From contig CAJUOI010000032.1 in assembly GCA_910588615.1 (NCBI GenBank), positions 1 through 19,206 of the forward strand: a stretch of DNA of 19,206 nt, in the 5' to 3' direction. Of this stretch, positions 1 through 7,770 are shown piece after piece; positions within the stretch are counted from its first letter, which is position 1; the number at the start of each line of letters is the position of its first letter. The notes under the pieces are model-generated. The model was not told the DNA's origin. It saw only the letters and a list, made by a program, of their open reading frames with translations, and searched no databases. The stretch comes from an uncultured Christensenellaceae bacterium (GTDB lineage: Bacteria; Bacillota; Clostridia; Christensenellales; Borkfalkiaceae). A program made the translations under genes and the position numbers.

Positions 1-2479
1 CGTATTCGATATTCACTACGAGATCGGAGTTCTGAATATCCGGAATTCGGAACGTTAGCGTCAGTTGATCCGCCTCGAATTCCACCGCTACGGTCATCTG
101 CTTATACGCAGGGTTATCGGGCGTAAAGATGATTTCGGTTTGGTTTGTGCCCGCCGACACGCGGAAGCTAGGCGATTTCCAAACGGCATTTCCCGAAATA
201 GGCGTATTCCCGTCCACCATAACCAGATTGAACGTAACTTTGTCCAGTGTTGCACCCGCATAAGCCGGCGAAGTCAGATTAAAACTCCGCTGCGTGGTGG
301 GCTTTCCCGTAATCTCCACCTTGACCGAACTATTGCAAACGCCCGTCGCCATAATAAGCGGCGACTCCTTGCCCCGTAACGTATAGCCGAACGAATACAT
401 GCCGTTCTGGCTACTCGAACCGATATGGATCGCGCCGTCCGAACCGAGCGATGAATCCACCGCATTGTTTTTCCACCAATTGTATACTACGTTAAACTCG
501 TTGTGCGAAACACCGCTCGGAAAAGTCAGTCCTGCGCTGATTACGATGCCTGCGCCTCCGCTCTCCGCTTCGTATGTATTCGTTTCTTCGTTTAACGTGC
601 CGCCCGTCTGTGAGATTGCGGGCGTAACCCCTTGCAGCTCCCAAACCGCATACACCTTAATGTCGCCGTAATAGTTGGCAACGTCCATCGAGCGGACGGG
701 CGTGCCTTCGCCCGTCTTATCCGCCGTCCAGCCGCAGAATACGTGATTCGAGTTCGATGCGGCAGGATCCGCGCCCAGATATTTTAACGAGGATGCCGAT
801 GTATATTCATACGATATCGTATTTCTTCCTGCAATCGCCTCGTCCGAAAGCGTGCTGCCGCTCTGCTTTAAGTTGTAAAAAGAAATCTCAAACTGTCTAT
901 CGTCGAACGCCCTGTTTCTAACGGGAGAGTTTTCCACCGAATATTCGTAAGACGCACTCAAATCCGCTTTCGTCCAGACGTTCGGCGATAGCCTGTCGTC
1001 CTCCTGTGCTGCGTCCCACAAATTCGCCTTTTCTTCGCCGTAATAGCCGTTGACGTTCAGCGTTTCGTGTTCATTTTGCTCCCAAACCGTAGCGCCCGCT
1101 TCGCCCGCAAAATATACACGCAACGCATCAACACTATTATAGCTGGTTGCATCCGCTACATGAGTTTCCTTCCCGTTCCTTGTTACAAAATGAAAGCTCG
1201 GTTGCCACAAATTTCCTTTAACCTTTGTCGAATTACTATATGAAGCGTCAGTGAGCACGTAGCAATCGCGTACCCTGATTGTGCCGACGGCAAAGGCAGT
1301 AGCGCAGTTGCCGAGTGTAAACAAATTTCCCCAGAGCCACGGCGAATTGCCTGAAGCCTGATAAAAATACGACTTGCCTGCACACCGAATAATATCGATT
1401 TCCCCTATGGTGCCCTTGCTCTTTGCAGCGCAACAACGACCGATCATGGCGCCGTTTCCATTTGTAAGAGTGGTCTCATTATAGGATGCATCGGCTACAA
1501 ACGTTGTATCGAGTTCCCCGTAACAGTCGTAAAGGTACGCGTCATACCCATCGGTTACCCTGCCAATCATGGCGCCCGAATTTACCTCGCGATGCCATTT
1601 TACGTTCAGCGTCAATTGCGAAGAACAACGGTAAAATTCTAATCTTCCTGTATTGGCTTGCCTGCTCTGCGCATATGCAACAAATCCGCCGTAAACTTGA
1701 AGCTTGCTGGTGCTTGGAAGAGGCGACCTCGTAATTTTTCCCACCGTATGGCAGTTGAGAAAAGAAATCCTATCGCCGCCGAGGATACAACAGCCAAAAA
1801 AACCTCCTATATTGCTTAGCGCGATAGCGTTTAGCACCGAATAATCAAATTCTAAATTCAAATCTGCAAATACTGCCGTTTTTGTTCCGGTCCATTGGTC
1901 CCATAAAAACATCGCAAGCGAATCACCCCTACCAGCAGCGTCCGTCAGATTGTAGTTTTTTATCGTGTGCCCCAATCCGTAAAAGGTTCCCGCAAACGTC
2001 TCCATTGCCGTGGGGCGGATAGTGCTCGATTGAGAAAAATCAAGGTCGGTTGCAAGCACGTAATATTTGCCTGCTCCGTAGAGCGCATCGGCATCCGTTC
2101 TTGCCATTTCATCCGCAAAGGTTTTCCACGTAGCAAAACTGTTGATTACGTAAGGGTTTTTTTGACTGCCACGCTCGGCTCTGCTGTTGACGGTTACCGT
2201 AGTCGTATCGTCCATGGGAGCGGCAACGTCGTTATCGGCAAGCACGCTCTGACGGTAAATTAAAAATTTTTCACGGTCGGTAAATTTGTAGGTGGAACCC
2301 TCCGCAAACGATGCGTAGCCGTCCGCTTCTACTGCCAAAACCGTCTCTTTGTCCGTTTTTCCAACCGCCGTCGGAAGCGCACCCAAAACAAGCCCCGCCA
2401 TGCACAGCGTAGCCGTAAACGCGCATACCAATATTTTTAACAAATTACTTCTATTTTTCATGAACTTTGCAGATTTCAT
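1..2479 (-). CDS. Large secreted surface protein, GLUG/InlB-B-repeat type (3' partial, runs off left edge)
   Basis: The minus strand stays open for about 826 codons from ATG 2479 to the window edge, so the C-terminus is missing. The start is chosen because GGAG lies 12 nt upstream; a second in-frame ATG at 2461 has no such site. Residues 1-40 form a basic N-terminus plus hydrophobic stretch (KILVCAFTATLCMAGLVLGA), a signal peptide. Residues about 160-450 contain several GGF/GAMIGR-type segments and a motif GTFYGLGHTIKNYNL, the look of GLUG-motif repeats found in bacterial adhesins and IgA-protease-like surface proteins. Residues about 560-612 end in a GDIKVYAVWEL pattern typical of InlB B-repeats (Flg_new). 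The rest is beta-rich with no recognised domain. It probably acts outside the cell as an adhesin or cell-wall protein; the ligand is unknown. The anchor would lie in the missing part. It resembles the other large surface gene here in general design, not in obvious sequence. Confidence 0.88.
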   Translation of the reverse strand, partial: MKSAKFMKNRSNLLKILVCAFTATLCMAGLVLGALPTAVGKTDKETVLAVEADGYASFAEGSTYKFTDREKFLIYRQSVLADNDVAAPMDDTTTVTVNSRAERGSQKNPYVINSFATWKTFADEMARTDADALYGAGKYYVLATDLDFSQSSTIRPTAMETFAGTFYGLGHTIKNYNLTDAAGRGDSLAMFLWDQWTGTKTAVFADLNLEFDYSVLNAIALSNIGGFFGCCILGGDRISFLNCHTVGKITRSPLPSTSKLQVYGGFVAYAQSRQANTGRLEFYRCSSQLTLNVKWHREVNSGAMIGRVTDGYDAYLYDCYGELDTTFVADASYNETTLTNGNGAMIGRCCAAKSKGTIGEIDIIRCAGKSYFYQASGNSPWLWGNLFTLGNCATAFAVGTIRVRDCYVLTDASYSNSTKVKGNLWQPSFHFVTRNGKETHVADATSYNSVDALRVYFAGEAGATVWEQNEHETLNVNGYYGEEKANLWDAAQEDDRLSPNVWTKADLSASYEYSVENSPVRNRAFDDRQFEISFYNLKQSGSTLSDEAIAGRNTISYEYTSASSLKYLGADPAASNSNHVFCGWTADKTGEGTPVRSMDVANYYGDIKVYAVWELQGVTPAISQTGGTLNEETNTYEAESGGAGIVISAGLTFPSGVSHNEFNVVYNWWKNNAVDSSLGSDGAIHIGSSSQNGMYSFGYTLRGKESPLIMATGVCNSSVKVEITGKPTTQRSFNLTSPAYAGATLDKVTFNLVMVDGNTPISGNAVWKSPSFRVSAGTNQTEIIFTPDNPAYKQMTVAVEFEADQLTLTFRIPDIQNSDLVVNIEY

Positions 2480-2586
2480 TTTTTTATTCCACTCCTCGAT
2501 TTTTTTATCATAAACGTCAAAAAATTCACACCGTTCTGCACTTTTTATCCCGCACGAAAAAGGTATACTTTTTCTTTCAAAGATTG

Positions 2587-2615
2587 TTGACATTTTTTGT
2601 TGGTTAAAGTATAAT
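2587..2615 (+). promoter_or_regulatory. Perfect consensus sigma-70 promoter pointing away from the surface gene
   Basis: TTGACA (2587-2592), a 17-nt spacer and TATAAT (2610-2615) match the housekeeping consensus exactly. Transcription would start near 2622 and run rightwards into a stretch with no credible gene, ending at the terminator at 2766-2806. The -10 box overlaps the minus-strand -10 box of the surface gene, so the two promoters could not be occupied together. Confidence 0.6.
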
Positions 2616-2635
2616 TTTTCTTGTAAAAACGACAA
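2608..2635 (-). promoter_or_regulatory. Probable promoter for the left-edge surface protein gene
   Basis: On the minus strand TTGTCG (2635-2630) is followed after 16 nt by TATACT (2613-2608), giving a leader of about 120 nt before ATG 2479. A second similar pair lies upstream (TTGTGA 2693-2688, 16 nt, TATACT 2671-2666). Both are moderate matches to sigma-70 boxes in an AT-rich region, so which one is used is uncertain. Confidence 0.45.
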
Positions 2636-2806
2636 GTTTTTTACACATAATCCACTGTCAAAAAAAGTATACATTTTTTATAAACTTTCACAATTTCATC
2701 TCCATTCCCGCCAATTTCCGCCATTTCGTCCGTAATTTTCCTCCTACGCTCCCTTCTTCTACGCAAATAAAAAATCCCGCCCCATTCCGAGACGGGATTT
2801 TTTATT
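2622..2806 (+). ncRNA. Candidate small RNA of about 185 nt
   Basis: This stretch is bracketed by a perfect consensus promoter (2587-2615) and an intrinsic terminator (2766-2806) on the same strand and holds no plausible reading frame. The RNA would be pyrimidine-rich, with a small CTTGT/ACAAG hairpin near its 5' end followed by six T, which could also end transcription early. No known RNA family is recognised. The call is an inference from promoter plus terminator only. Confidence 0.3.
2766..2806. terminator. Bidirectional intrinsic terminator
   Basis: A perfect 14-bp inverted repeat (2766-2779 with 2793-2806) has a G/C core (TCCCG/CGGGA), A/T-rich outer arms and a 13-nt loop. It lies about 85 nt beyond the stop of the cis-prenyltransferase gene on the minus strand and has T-runs in both directions. 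Confidence 0.85.
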
Positions 2807-2889
2807 CGAAGCGTTCTATGACAGCCGTTGAAATCCGTTATTACAAAGGAATACTCCCTGTGTCCGACACGCATTTCCCGCACGTATTT

Positions 2890-3498
2890 TTATCCCCCCA
2901 AAGTTACGTCCTGACGCCGATACCATTCCAACGCTCTGTCAAACTGGCTTTCTTCGAAGTCGGGCCAAAGCTCCTCCAATACGCAGATATCGGAATACAC
3001 CGTCTGAATAGGCAGAAAGCCGGACAAACGGCTCATCCCTCCCCAGCGGACGACCAAATCAATGCGCGGGAGGTCGCGGGATGCAAAACCGTTCTTCACG
3101 TCCCACTCCCACCCGTAATTTACGAGTAGATTCACTCGCATTTCATCCTGCCGCGAAGGCATTCTTCTCCTTGTGTAAGGCAATAACTCCGACGGAAAAC
3201 AGGGCGATTTCGTATTTCCCACCGCCGTCAGGCACGCGCCCTCCGCAAGAATCATTTCCGCAGCCTTTACGCACGCCCGCGAAAACGCCGAAACCTGCTC
3301 TTTCGGACGCTTACAATTATCCACCGTAAAACCGTAATAAGTAAGCTCCCGTATTCCGCGTTTCCTTGCCGCGCGCAGCAAATCAATTCCTGCGTTTAAC
3401 CCGAACGCATAGCCTTCCTCTTTTTTCAGCCCTCTCCCGTTTGCCCACCTTCTGTTTCCGTCGGGAATAATTCCGACGTGATTCGGTAATCTTGCCAT
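2890..3498 (-). CDS. Short undecaprenyl-diphosphate-synthase family protein (cis-prenyltransferase)
   Basis: The 202-residue product belongs to the cis-prenyltransferases, enzymes that elongate allylic diphosphates with isopentenyl diphosphate. The N-terminus has HVGIIPDGNRRWA with Asp13 and Asn15 matching the catalytic DGN motif; then GFTVDNCKRP (near 56-64), NYGWEWD (127-133), RWGGMSRLSGF (151-161), VYSD (167-170) and LWPDF (177-181). It is about 45-50 residues shorter than classical UppS: the stretch after NYG is missing, and the usual RTSGE becomes RWGGM. From memory these are features of a short, uncharacterised subfamily ending in QDVTLGG, as here, so it looks complete rather than broken. 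Whether it makes undecaprenyl diphosphate is open, so no uppS symbol is given. ATG 3498 has only AAGG two nt upstream; no better start is visible before the in-frame stop at 3523-3525. A strong terminator follows. Confidence 0.85.
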   Translation of the reverse strand: MARLPNHVGIIPDGNRRWANGRGLKKEEGYAFGLNAGIDLLRAARKRGIRELTYYGFTVDNCKRPKEQVSAFSRACVKAAEMILAEGACLTAVGNTKSPCFPSELLPYTRRRMPSRQDEMRVNLLVNYGWEWDVKNGFASRDLPRIDLVVRWGGMSRLSGFLPIQTVYSDICVLEELWPDFEESQFDRALEWYRRQDVTLGG

Positions 3499-3602
3499 AC
3501 CTTCATTATCGGCAATCCGAAATTAGTTATTCCATTTGCTTATGCTGCGCATACCGTATTTTTCGTATACGGACAGTGGAAGAAAAAACCTGTGCAAAAG
3601 TA

Positions 3603-3631
3603 TTGACAATATGATAAATTTGTATTATAAT
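3603..3631 (+). promoter_or_regulatory. Perfect consensus sigma-70 promoter for the zinc-ribbon gene
   Basis: TTGACA (3603-3608), 17 nt, TATAAT (3626-3631). The expected start near 3638 gives a leader of only about 14 nt, which just includes the GGAG ribosome site at 3641-3644. Confidence 0.85.
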
Positions 3632-3651
3632 TTTAAAAAAGGAGTGAAAAT

Positions 3652-4032
3652 ATGAAATATTGTACCCACTGCGGAACGCAATTGGTTGACGAAGCAATCG
3701 TATGCACGAATTGCGGCTGTGCTGCCGTTGACACAGACGCGGATTCCGCCACAAAATCAACCCCCAACCCCGAATCCGCATTCGCGCCCAATCCCACGCC
3801 TGTTGCACAGGCAAAGCCCGAATCGGCATTAAGAATCATCGCGAAAATTTTAATGCTCATCTCGTGCATTTTCAGCGCTTTCTTGTTCCTGTTCCCCCTC
3901 GCTTGGACAATTCCGATGACCGTACACTATTGGAAGAACAGAAACGTAGGCACAGGCTTTAAAGTGTGCTCCTTGCTCTTCGTAAACACGATCGCAGGAA
4001 TTTTAATGCTCTGCGACAATCAGGACTTATAA
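3652..4032 (+). CDS. Zinc-ribbon membrane protein, function unknown
   Basis: The 126-residue protein starts with a zinc-ribbon knuckle pair: Cys4-x2-Cys7 and Cys18-x2-Cys21, with an extra Cys23. A proline/alanine-rich linker (about 25-58) follows, then two hydrophobic segments (about 62-86 and 104-121) likely to span the membrane. Proteins of this plan are common in Firmicutes and mostly uncharacterised. GGAG sits 7 nt before the ATG. The gene is a single transcription unit: a perfect promoter in front, a strong terminator 10 nt behind, and divergent or convergent neighbours. High basal expression is expected from the promoter. No partner is visible. Confidence 0.85.
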   Translation: MKYCTHCGTQLVDEAIVCTNCGCAAVDTDADSATKSTPNPESAFAPNPTPVAQAKPESALRIIAKILMLISCIFSAFLFLFPLAWTIPMTVHYWKNRNVGTGFKVCSLLFVNTIAGILMLCDNQDL

Positions 4033-4042
4033 CCAAAACCAA

Positions 4043-4074
4043 CCCCGACGGGCAAAACCCGTCGGGGCTTTTTT
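4043..4074 (+). terminator. Intrinsic terminator of the zinc-ribbon gene
   Basis: A perfect 10-bp G/C-rich stem (CCCCGACGGG 4043-4052 with 4058-4067), loop CAAAA, then C and six T. It begins 10 nt after the TAA stop. Confidence 0.95.
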
Positions 4075-4100
4075 GAAGTTTTGCCGAAAATAATCGAAAA

Positions 4101-4119
4101 CACCGCGGATTCCGCGGTG
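4101..4119. terminator. Terminator hairpin between convergent zinc-ribbon and upp genes
   Basis: CACCGCGGA and TCCGCGGTG form a compact hairpin directly beyond the upp stop. On the plus strand it is followed by seven T; on the minus strand by TTTTCGATTATTTT. It probably ends upp transcription and backs up the terminator at 4043-4074. Confidence 0.75.
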
Positions 4120-4124
4120 TTTTT

Positions 4125-4763
4125 TTACTTGGTTCCGAACAGTCTGTCTCCCGCGTCGCCGAGCCCCGGAAGAATATAGCCGTTTTCATTCAGCTGCCTG
4201 TCGAGCGTGGAAACGTAAACAGGCACGTCGGGATACGTTTCGGCAACCTTTTTTATCCCCTCGGGGGCAGCGATAATCGACATCAGCTTGATTTTTCTGC
4301 ACCCCCTCTTTTTCAGCGCTGCAAGCGCGTCGCACGCAGACCCGCCCGTAGCTAGCATAGGGTCGATTAAAAATACCGTCTTATCTTCGATCCCCTGCGG
4401 GAGCTTGCAATAGTATTCCTGCGGTTCGAGCGTCTCTTCGTCGCGGTACATTCCGATATGCCCCACCCGCGCCGTGGGAAAAACCTTGTGCACGCCGTTT
4501 ACCATGCCCAAGCCCGCGCGCAATATGGGCACGATGGCAATGCTCTCCTCCGGCACCCTGTACTGCGTCGTACGCTCCAAGGGCGTTTCCACCTCAATGG
4601 GTACGAGCTTCATATCGCGCATACTCTCGTACGTCATCATCGTAGTGATTTCCTCTACCAATTCGCGGAATTCCTTCATGCCCGTGTTCTTGTCGCGCAA
4701 AATGGATATTTTGTGCTTGATCAGCGGGTGATCGAAAATAAATACGTTTGCGTAACGTTCCAT
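4125..4763 (-). CDS. upp: Uracil phosphoribosyltransferase
   Basis: This cytosolic pyrimidine-salvage enzyme converts uracil and PRPP to UMP and diphosphate. The 212-residue length is normal for Upp (about 209). Recognisable parts are the type I phosphoribosyltransferase PRPP loop VFLIDPMLATGGSA (130-143), the IVPILRAGLGM segment (77-87) and the uracil-binding C-terminus GYILPGLGDAGDRLFGT (195-211). GGAGGAG stands 6-7 nt before the ATG. The gene begins 36 nt after the lacZ stop with no terminator between, so it is probably the second gene of a lacZ-upp transcript; no separate upp promoter was recognised. A hairpin terminator follows the TAA. Confidence 0.97.
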   Translation of the reverse strand: MERYANVFIFDHPLIKHKISILRDKNTGMKEFRELVEEITTMMTYESMRDMKLVPIEVETPLERTTQYRVPEESIAIVPILRAGLGMVNGVHKVFPTARVGHIGMYRDEETLEPQEYYCKLPQGIEDKTVFLIDPMLATGGSACDALAALKKRGCRKIKLMSIIAAPEGIKKVAETYPDVPVYVSTLDRQLNENGYILPGLGDAGDRLFGTK

Positions 4764-4799
4764 TCTTTCTCCTCCGTTTCGAGGTTCGACTCTTAACTT

Positions 4800-7346
4800 T
4801 TATTTTAACAAAATTCTGAATTTATTGCTTCCCGTAACGGGTACACGGTACTTTTCGGCAAGCGCAGGTCCGCAGGACGCCGAGCCGACGCCGCTCATCG
4901 CAACGTCGAGGCTGACGTATGCAGCCTTGCTTTCTGGCAATTCGAAGCTGTGCTTCGTGTTCATAAGCATCTCCGCAGAATAGGGCAGCACGCTGAACGA
5001 GAAAGGTCGTTCCGCCGTCAGCGTCATCCGCTTCAACTCCACGCGCGTGCTCGCAACATGGCTTCCGCACTCCTGCGGTTTAACGTAGCCGAAGCATTCC
5101 TTTTTTGCGCTCGTTTGATACGCGCCGTATTCCGACGCAAGATGTTTGTCAACGTAGCTTTCGTAAGGTCCGTACCCGCAGTAGGAAAATTCGTCCTCGC
5201 CCGCAAGCGCAAAGCACAGTCCGACACGCGGCAGAAACCCGAGGAAAGAAGGCGCCCGATAACGCAGCTCCACGTCCGCGCCGCCGTCGAAAAATTCGTA
5301 GGTAAGCTCGAAATCCAACATCGGGGAAAAGCTGTCCTTCAGCATTTTGCCCGTAACCTTTACAACGTTCCCCTGCGTTTCAACGGCATAAGCGGTCTGC
5401 TTCGCATTTTCGAGCTTCGACCACTCGCTCCTCAAAAACGAATCGTTGTCGAGATATGCGCGCACGATATTCACGCGCAGCGGCTCGTAAAACTTTTTGC
5501 CGCCCAGCGACAGCAGCGCACCGTTTTCGTCTATTTCGTACGAAACGGGATTTTTCGCAGGCATACTTTCAAGCTTTTCGGGAACGGGAAGCTTGATCCC
5601 GCCGTCCCGTTTTCCGCCGTAGACGGCTTGCATTTCGTAATAGCCGCTCTTAGGCGTCCAATCGGGATTCAGCAAGCCGTCGACACAGAAGTTCCCGTCG
5701 TGCAACTCTTCGCCGTTATCCCCGCCGTAGAGATACCCCTTTTCCGTCTTGACCGCATGATCGCGCCACTCCCAGACGAATGCGCCCACGAAACGGTCAT
5801 TCGAGTCGATAATCTTCCAATAATCGTTTAAATCCCCGTTACTGTTGCCCATTGCGTGCGTGTATTCGCACAACATCAAGGGACGCGTTTCATTTTCGTC
5901 CTCCAAAAACGCGGCAAAGTCTTCGAGCGGCGGATACATACGGCTTGCTATATCGATGCGCTTTGTATAATAATCCGACCGTTCCGCAAGCATGAAAATA
6001 TTTTCGTAATGGATCGGGCGGGCATCGTGCGCGTGAATATAATCCGCCCCCTCATAAAACATCTTGCCCCAATTCGCCTCGTTGCCGAGCGACCATATGA
6101 CGACGCTCGTCCAGTTTTTGTCGCGTTCGTAGAGGGTGATCTCCCTGTCCGACACACCCTTATCCGCAATTCCGCTGTCGGCAAACGCCTGCCACGGCTC
6201 CCGCAAATAGCCGTCGTCGCGCACCGCCATGCCGTGCGTTTCAACGTCCGCCTCGTCCACAAGGTAGAAACCGTTCACGTCGCACAATTCGTAGAATTCG
6301 GGAACGTCGGGATAGTGAGAGGTACGGATGGCGTTGACGTGCGCCTCCTTCATCAATTTTAAATCGCGCAGCATCTCTTCCGACGTAACCGTCGCGCCGT
6401 TTTCGGGACTGAATTCGTGGCGGTTGACCCCTTTCAACTTCAAATGCTTACCGTTATAAAGCCAAACGCCGTTTTTCACCTCGGACGTACGGAACCCGAC
6501 GCGCTGCAAAATCTTTTCCCCCTCCGCCTCGATCACGACGCCGTAAAGCTTCGGGTTATCCGCCGTCCAGAGCTCGGCATCCGCCTTGGCAAAGGTTACG
6601 CTCTTCCCCGCAGCTACGTTTTTCGTTTCCTCTTCGAAGGTAGCGGTAAAGCCGATTTCGCTCAAATTCGTAACCGTAAGGCATTTTTGCGCATCCGTTT
6701 CGATTTTGAAATCGCGGATATGCTTTTGCGGGCGCTTTAACAGATACACGCTGCGGAAAATCCCCGAAAAGCGGAATTTATCCTGACACTCGAGATATGT
6801 GGAAGCGCACCACTTTAAAACGATAACGTCGATAACGTTTTCGCCCTCCTTGAAAAGATCCGTTACCTCGAACTCGCTCGTAGCGTGAGAAATCTGACTG
6901 TACCCCAACCGCGTTCCGTTGACAAAGAGATAGAAAAAGCTGTCCACGCCTTCGAAATTCAGATACCAGCGAAAATCGCCTTTTTCGACCGTAATCTGCT
7001 TGCGGTAATGAAAAACGGGATTCTCTTTCGGCACGAAAGGCGGATCGCAGGGAATGGGATAGCGGGTATTCAAATACTGAATCCGATCGTATCCGCGCAT
7101 TTGCACGCAGGAAGGCACGTCGATTTTATCGGGAAGTTTGGCGTCGATCGCCGCCTCTTCGATGCGGGAATACGTGCCGAACGCCCATTCGCCGTTTAAA
7201 GATACGAAGCGGTTACTTGCGCTCCTGTCCTGAATCCCGCAGGGAAGCATGGAAACTTCCTGCTCCCGCCCGAAGGGAACGTAATAGCTTCTCGGAGGCT
7301 CCAAGCCGACGCGTTCAAATGTTTCAAATTCTCTTTGATGTTGCAT
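4800..7346 (-). CDS. lacZ: Beta-galactosidase, glycoside hydrolase family 2 (LacZ type)
   Basis: The 848-residue enzyme is predicted to hydrolyse terminal beta-galactosides by a retaining mechanism. Order: jelly-roll sugar-binding domain (about 25-205), Ig-like domain (about 206-285), TIM barrel (about 287-585) and a Bgal small-chain domain (about 640-845, with CGYGPYESYVDKH and SASCGPAL). The acid/base is Glu423 in WSLGNEANWG and the nucleophile Glu494 in LCEYTHAMGNSNG; His310 (GVNRHEF), His344 and His371 (DVETHGM) match E. coli His357 and neighbours. It is shorter than E. coli LacZ (1024). There is no signal peptide, so it is cytoplasmic. The E. coli WSDGSYLED motif reads WCASTYLEC (179-187), losing the Asp201 equivalent, so substrate preference may differ. 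AAGGA lies 8 nt before the ATG. A promoter lies at 7379-7407; no lac permease or repressor is adjacent. Confidence 0.92.
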   Translation of the reverse strand: MQHQREFETFERVGLEPPRSYYVPFGREQEVSMLPCGIQDRSASNRFVSLNGEWAFGTYSRIEEAAIDAKLPDKIDVPSCVQMRGYDRIQYLNTRYPIPCDPPFVPKENPVFHYRKQITVEKGDFRWYLNFEGVDSFFYLFVNGTRLGYSQISHATSEFEVTDLFKEGENVIDVIVLKWCASTYLECQDKFRFSGIFRSVYLLKRPQKHIRDFKIETDAQKCLTVTNLSEIGFTATFEEETKNVAAGKSVTFAKADAELWTADNPKLYGVVIEAEGEKILQRVGFRTSEVKNGVWLYNGKHLKLKGVNRHEFSPENGATVTSEEMLRDLKLMKEAHVNAIRTSHYPDVPEFYELCDVNGFYLVDEADVETHGMAVRDDGYLREPWQAFADSGIADKGVSDREITLYERDKNWTSVVIWSLGNEANWGKMFYEGADYIHAHDARPIHYENIFMLAERSDYYTKRIDIASRMYPPLEDFAAFLEDENETRPLMLCEYTHAMGNSNGDLNDYWKIIDSNDRFVGAFVWEWRDHAVKTEKGYLYGGDNGEELHDGNFCVDGLLNPDWTPKSGYYEMQAVYGGKRDGGIKLPVPEKLESMPAKNPVSYEIDENGALLSLGGKKFYEPLRVNIVRAYLDNDSFLRSEWSKLENAKQTAYAVETQGNVVKVTGKMLKDSFSPMLDFELTYEFFDGGADVELRYRAPSFLGFLPRVGLCFALAGEDEFSYCGYGPYESYVDKHLASEYGAYQTSAKKECFGYVKPQECGSHVASTRVELKRMTLTAERPFSFSVLPYSAEMLMNTKHSFELPESKAAYVSLDVAMSGVGSASCGPALAEKYRVPVTGSNKFRILLK

Positions 7347-7378
7347 TGCATTATCCTTAATCTTTTAATAATCGACTA

Positions 7379-7407
7379 ATTATATCACACTTCCTGCCGT
7401 GCGTCAA
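7379..7407 (-). promoter_or_regulatory. Promoter of lacZ (and probably upp)
   Basis: On the minus strand TTGACG (7407-7402), 17 nt, TATAAT (7384-7379), one mismatch from consensus. The start would fall near 7372, giving a leader of about 26 nt. No clear operator palindrome was found. Confidence 0.85.
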
Positions 7408-7459
7408 TATGATTTTTTTATAACTTTATATACATTCGTCGCAAAATAGCGGTACCTCG

Positions 7460-7487
7460 AAAAAGACCGACTCGGTAAGAGTCGGTC
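7460..7487 (-). terminator. Intrinsic terminator of the surface-protein operon
   Basis: A perfect 9-bp stem GACCGACTC/GAGTCGGTC (7465-7473 with 7479-7487), 5-nt loop, followed on the minus strand by TTTTT. It lies 21 nt after the end of the 75-residue gene. Confidence 0.93.
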
Positions 7488-7507
7488 ATGATTCGCGGTT
7501 CTTTTTC

Positions 7508-7735
7508 TCAGATGAGCTTTTCAAGCTGCTTCGTGAGTTTCAACAGGCGTTCACGCTTTACTTCGATATCCGCAGTGAAGGTTCTGAAAAACTGGATTTC
7601 CGTTTCATCGGGATCTTTCTTGCTGATCAGCGCGTCGAGCAACGACGCCTGAGAGCGCGACCGCTTTACCTCGAGCATTCTGATTTCTTCTTCGAGGACG
7701 CGGATTTCCTTTGCCAATTCCTTTTTCAACGACAT
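7508..7735 (-). CDS. Small coiled-coil protein, function unknown
   Basis: A 75-residue, highly charged protein whose heptad-like spacing of Leu/Ile/Val (KELAKEIRVLEEEIRMLEVK and VKRERLLKLTKQLEKL) predicts two helices forming a coiled-coil hairpin. It has no signal peptide, membrane segment or cysteine, so it should be cytoplasmic. GGAG stands 10 nt before the ATG. It begins 35 nt after the stop of the 1664-residue surface protein with no terminator between, and the only clear terminator follows it, so the two are very likely cotranscribed. Because the big protein has a charged helical tail predicted to be inside the cell, this protein is a natural candidate to bind that tail; this is inference from position only. 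Confidence 0.8.
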   Translation of the reverse strand: MSLKKELAKEIRVLEEEIRMLEVKRSRSQASLLDALISKKDPDETEIQFFRTFTADIEVKRERLLKLTKQLEKLI

Positions 7736-7770
7736 AATTTTTTATCTCCTTTTTTTATTTCCCGCATCGG

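Noticed and set aside
2641..2883. 80-codon minus-strand open frame
   Set aside because: It spans the terminator at 2766-2806 and has no ribosome site or family resemblance.
4950..5831. 293-codon plus-strand open frame
   Set aside because: Antisense to the well-supported lacZ; basic, low-complexity product and no ribosome site.
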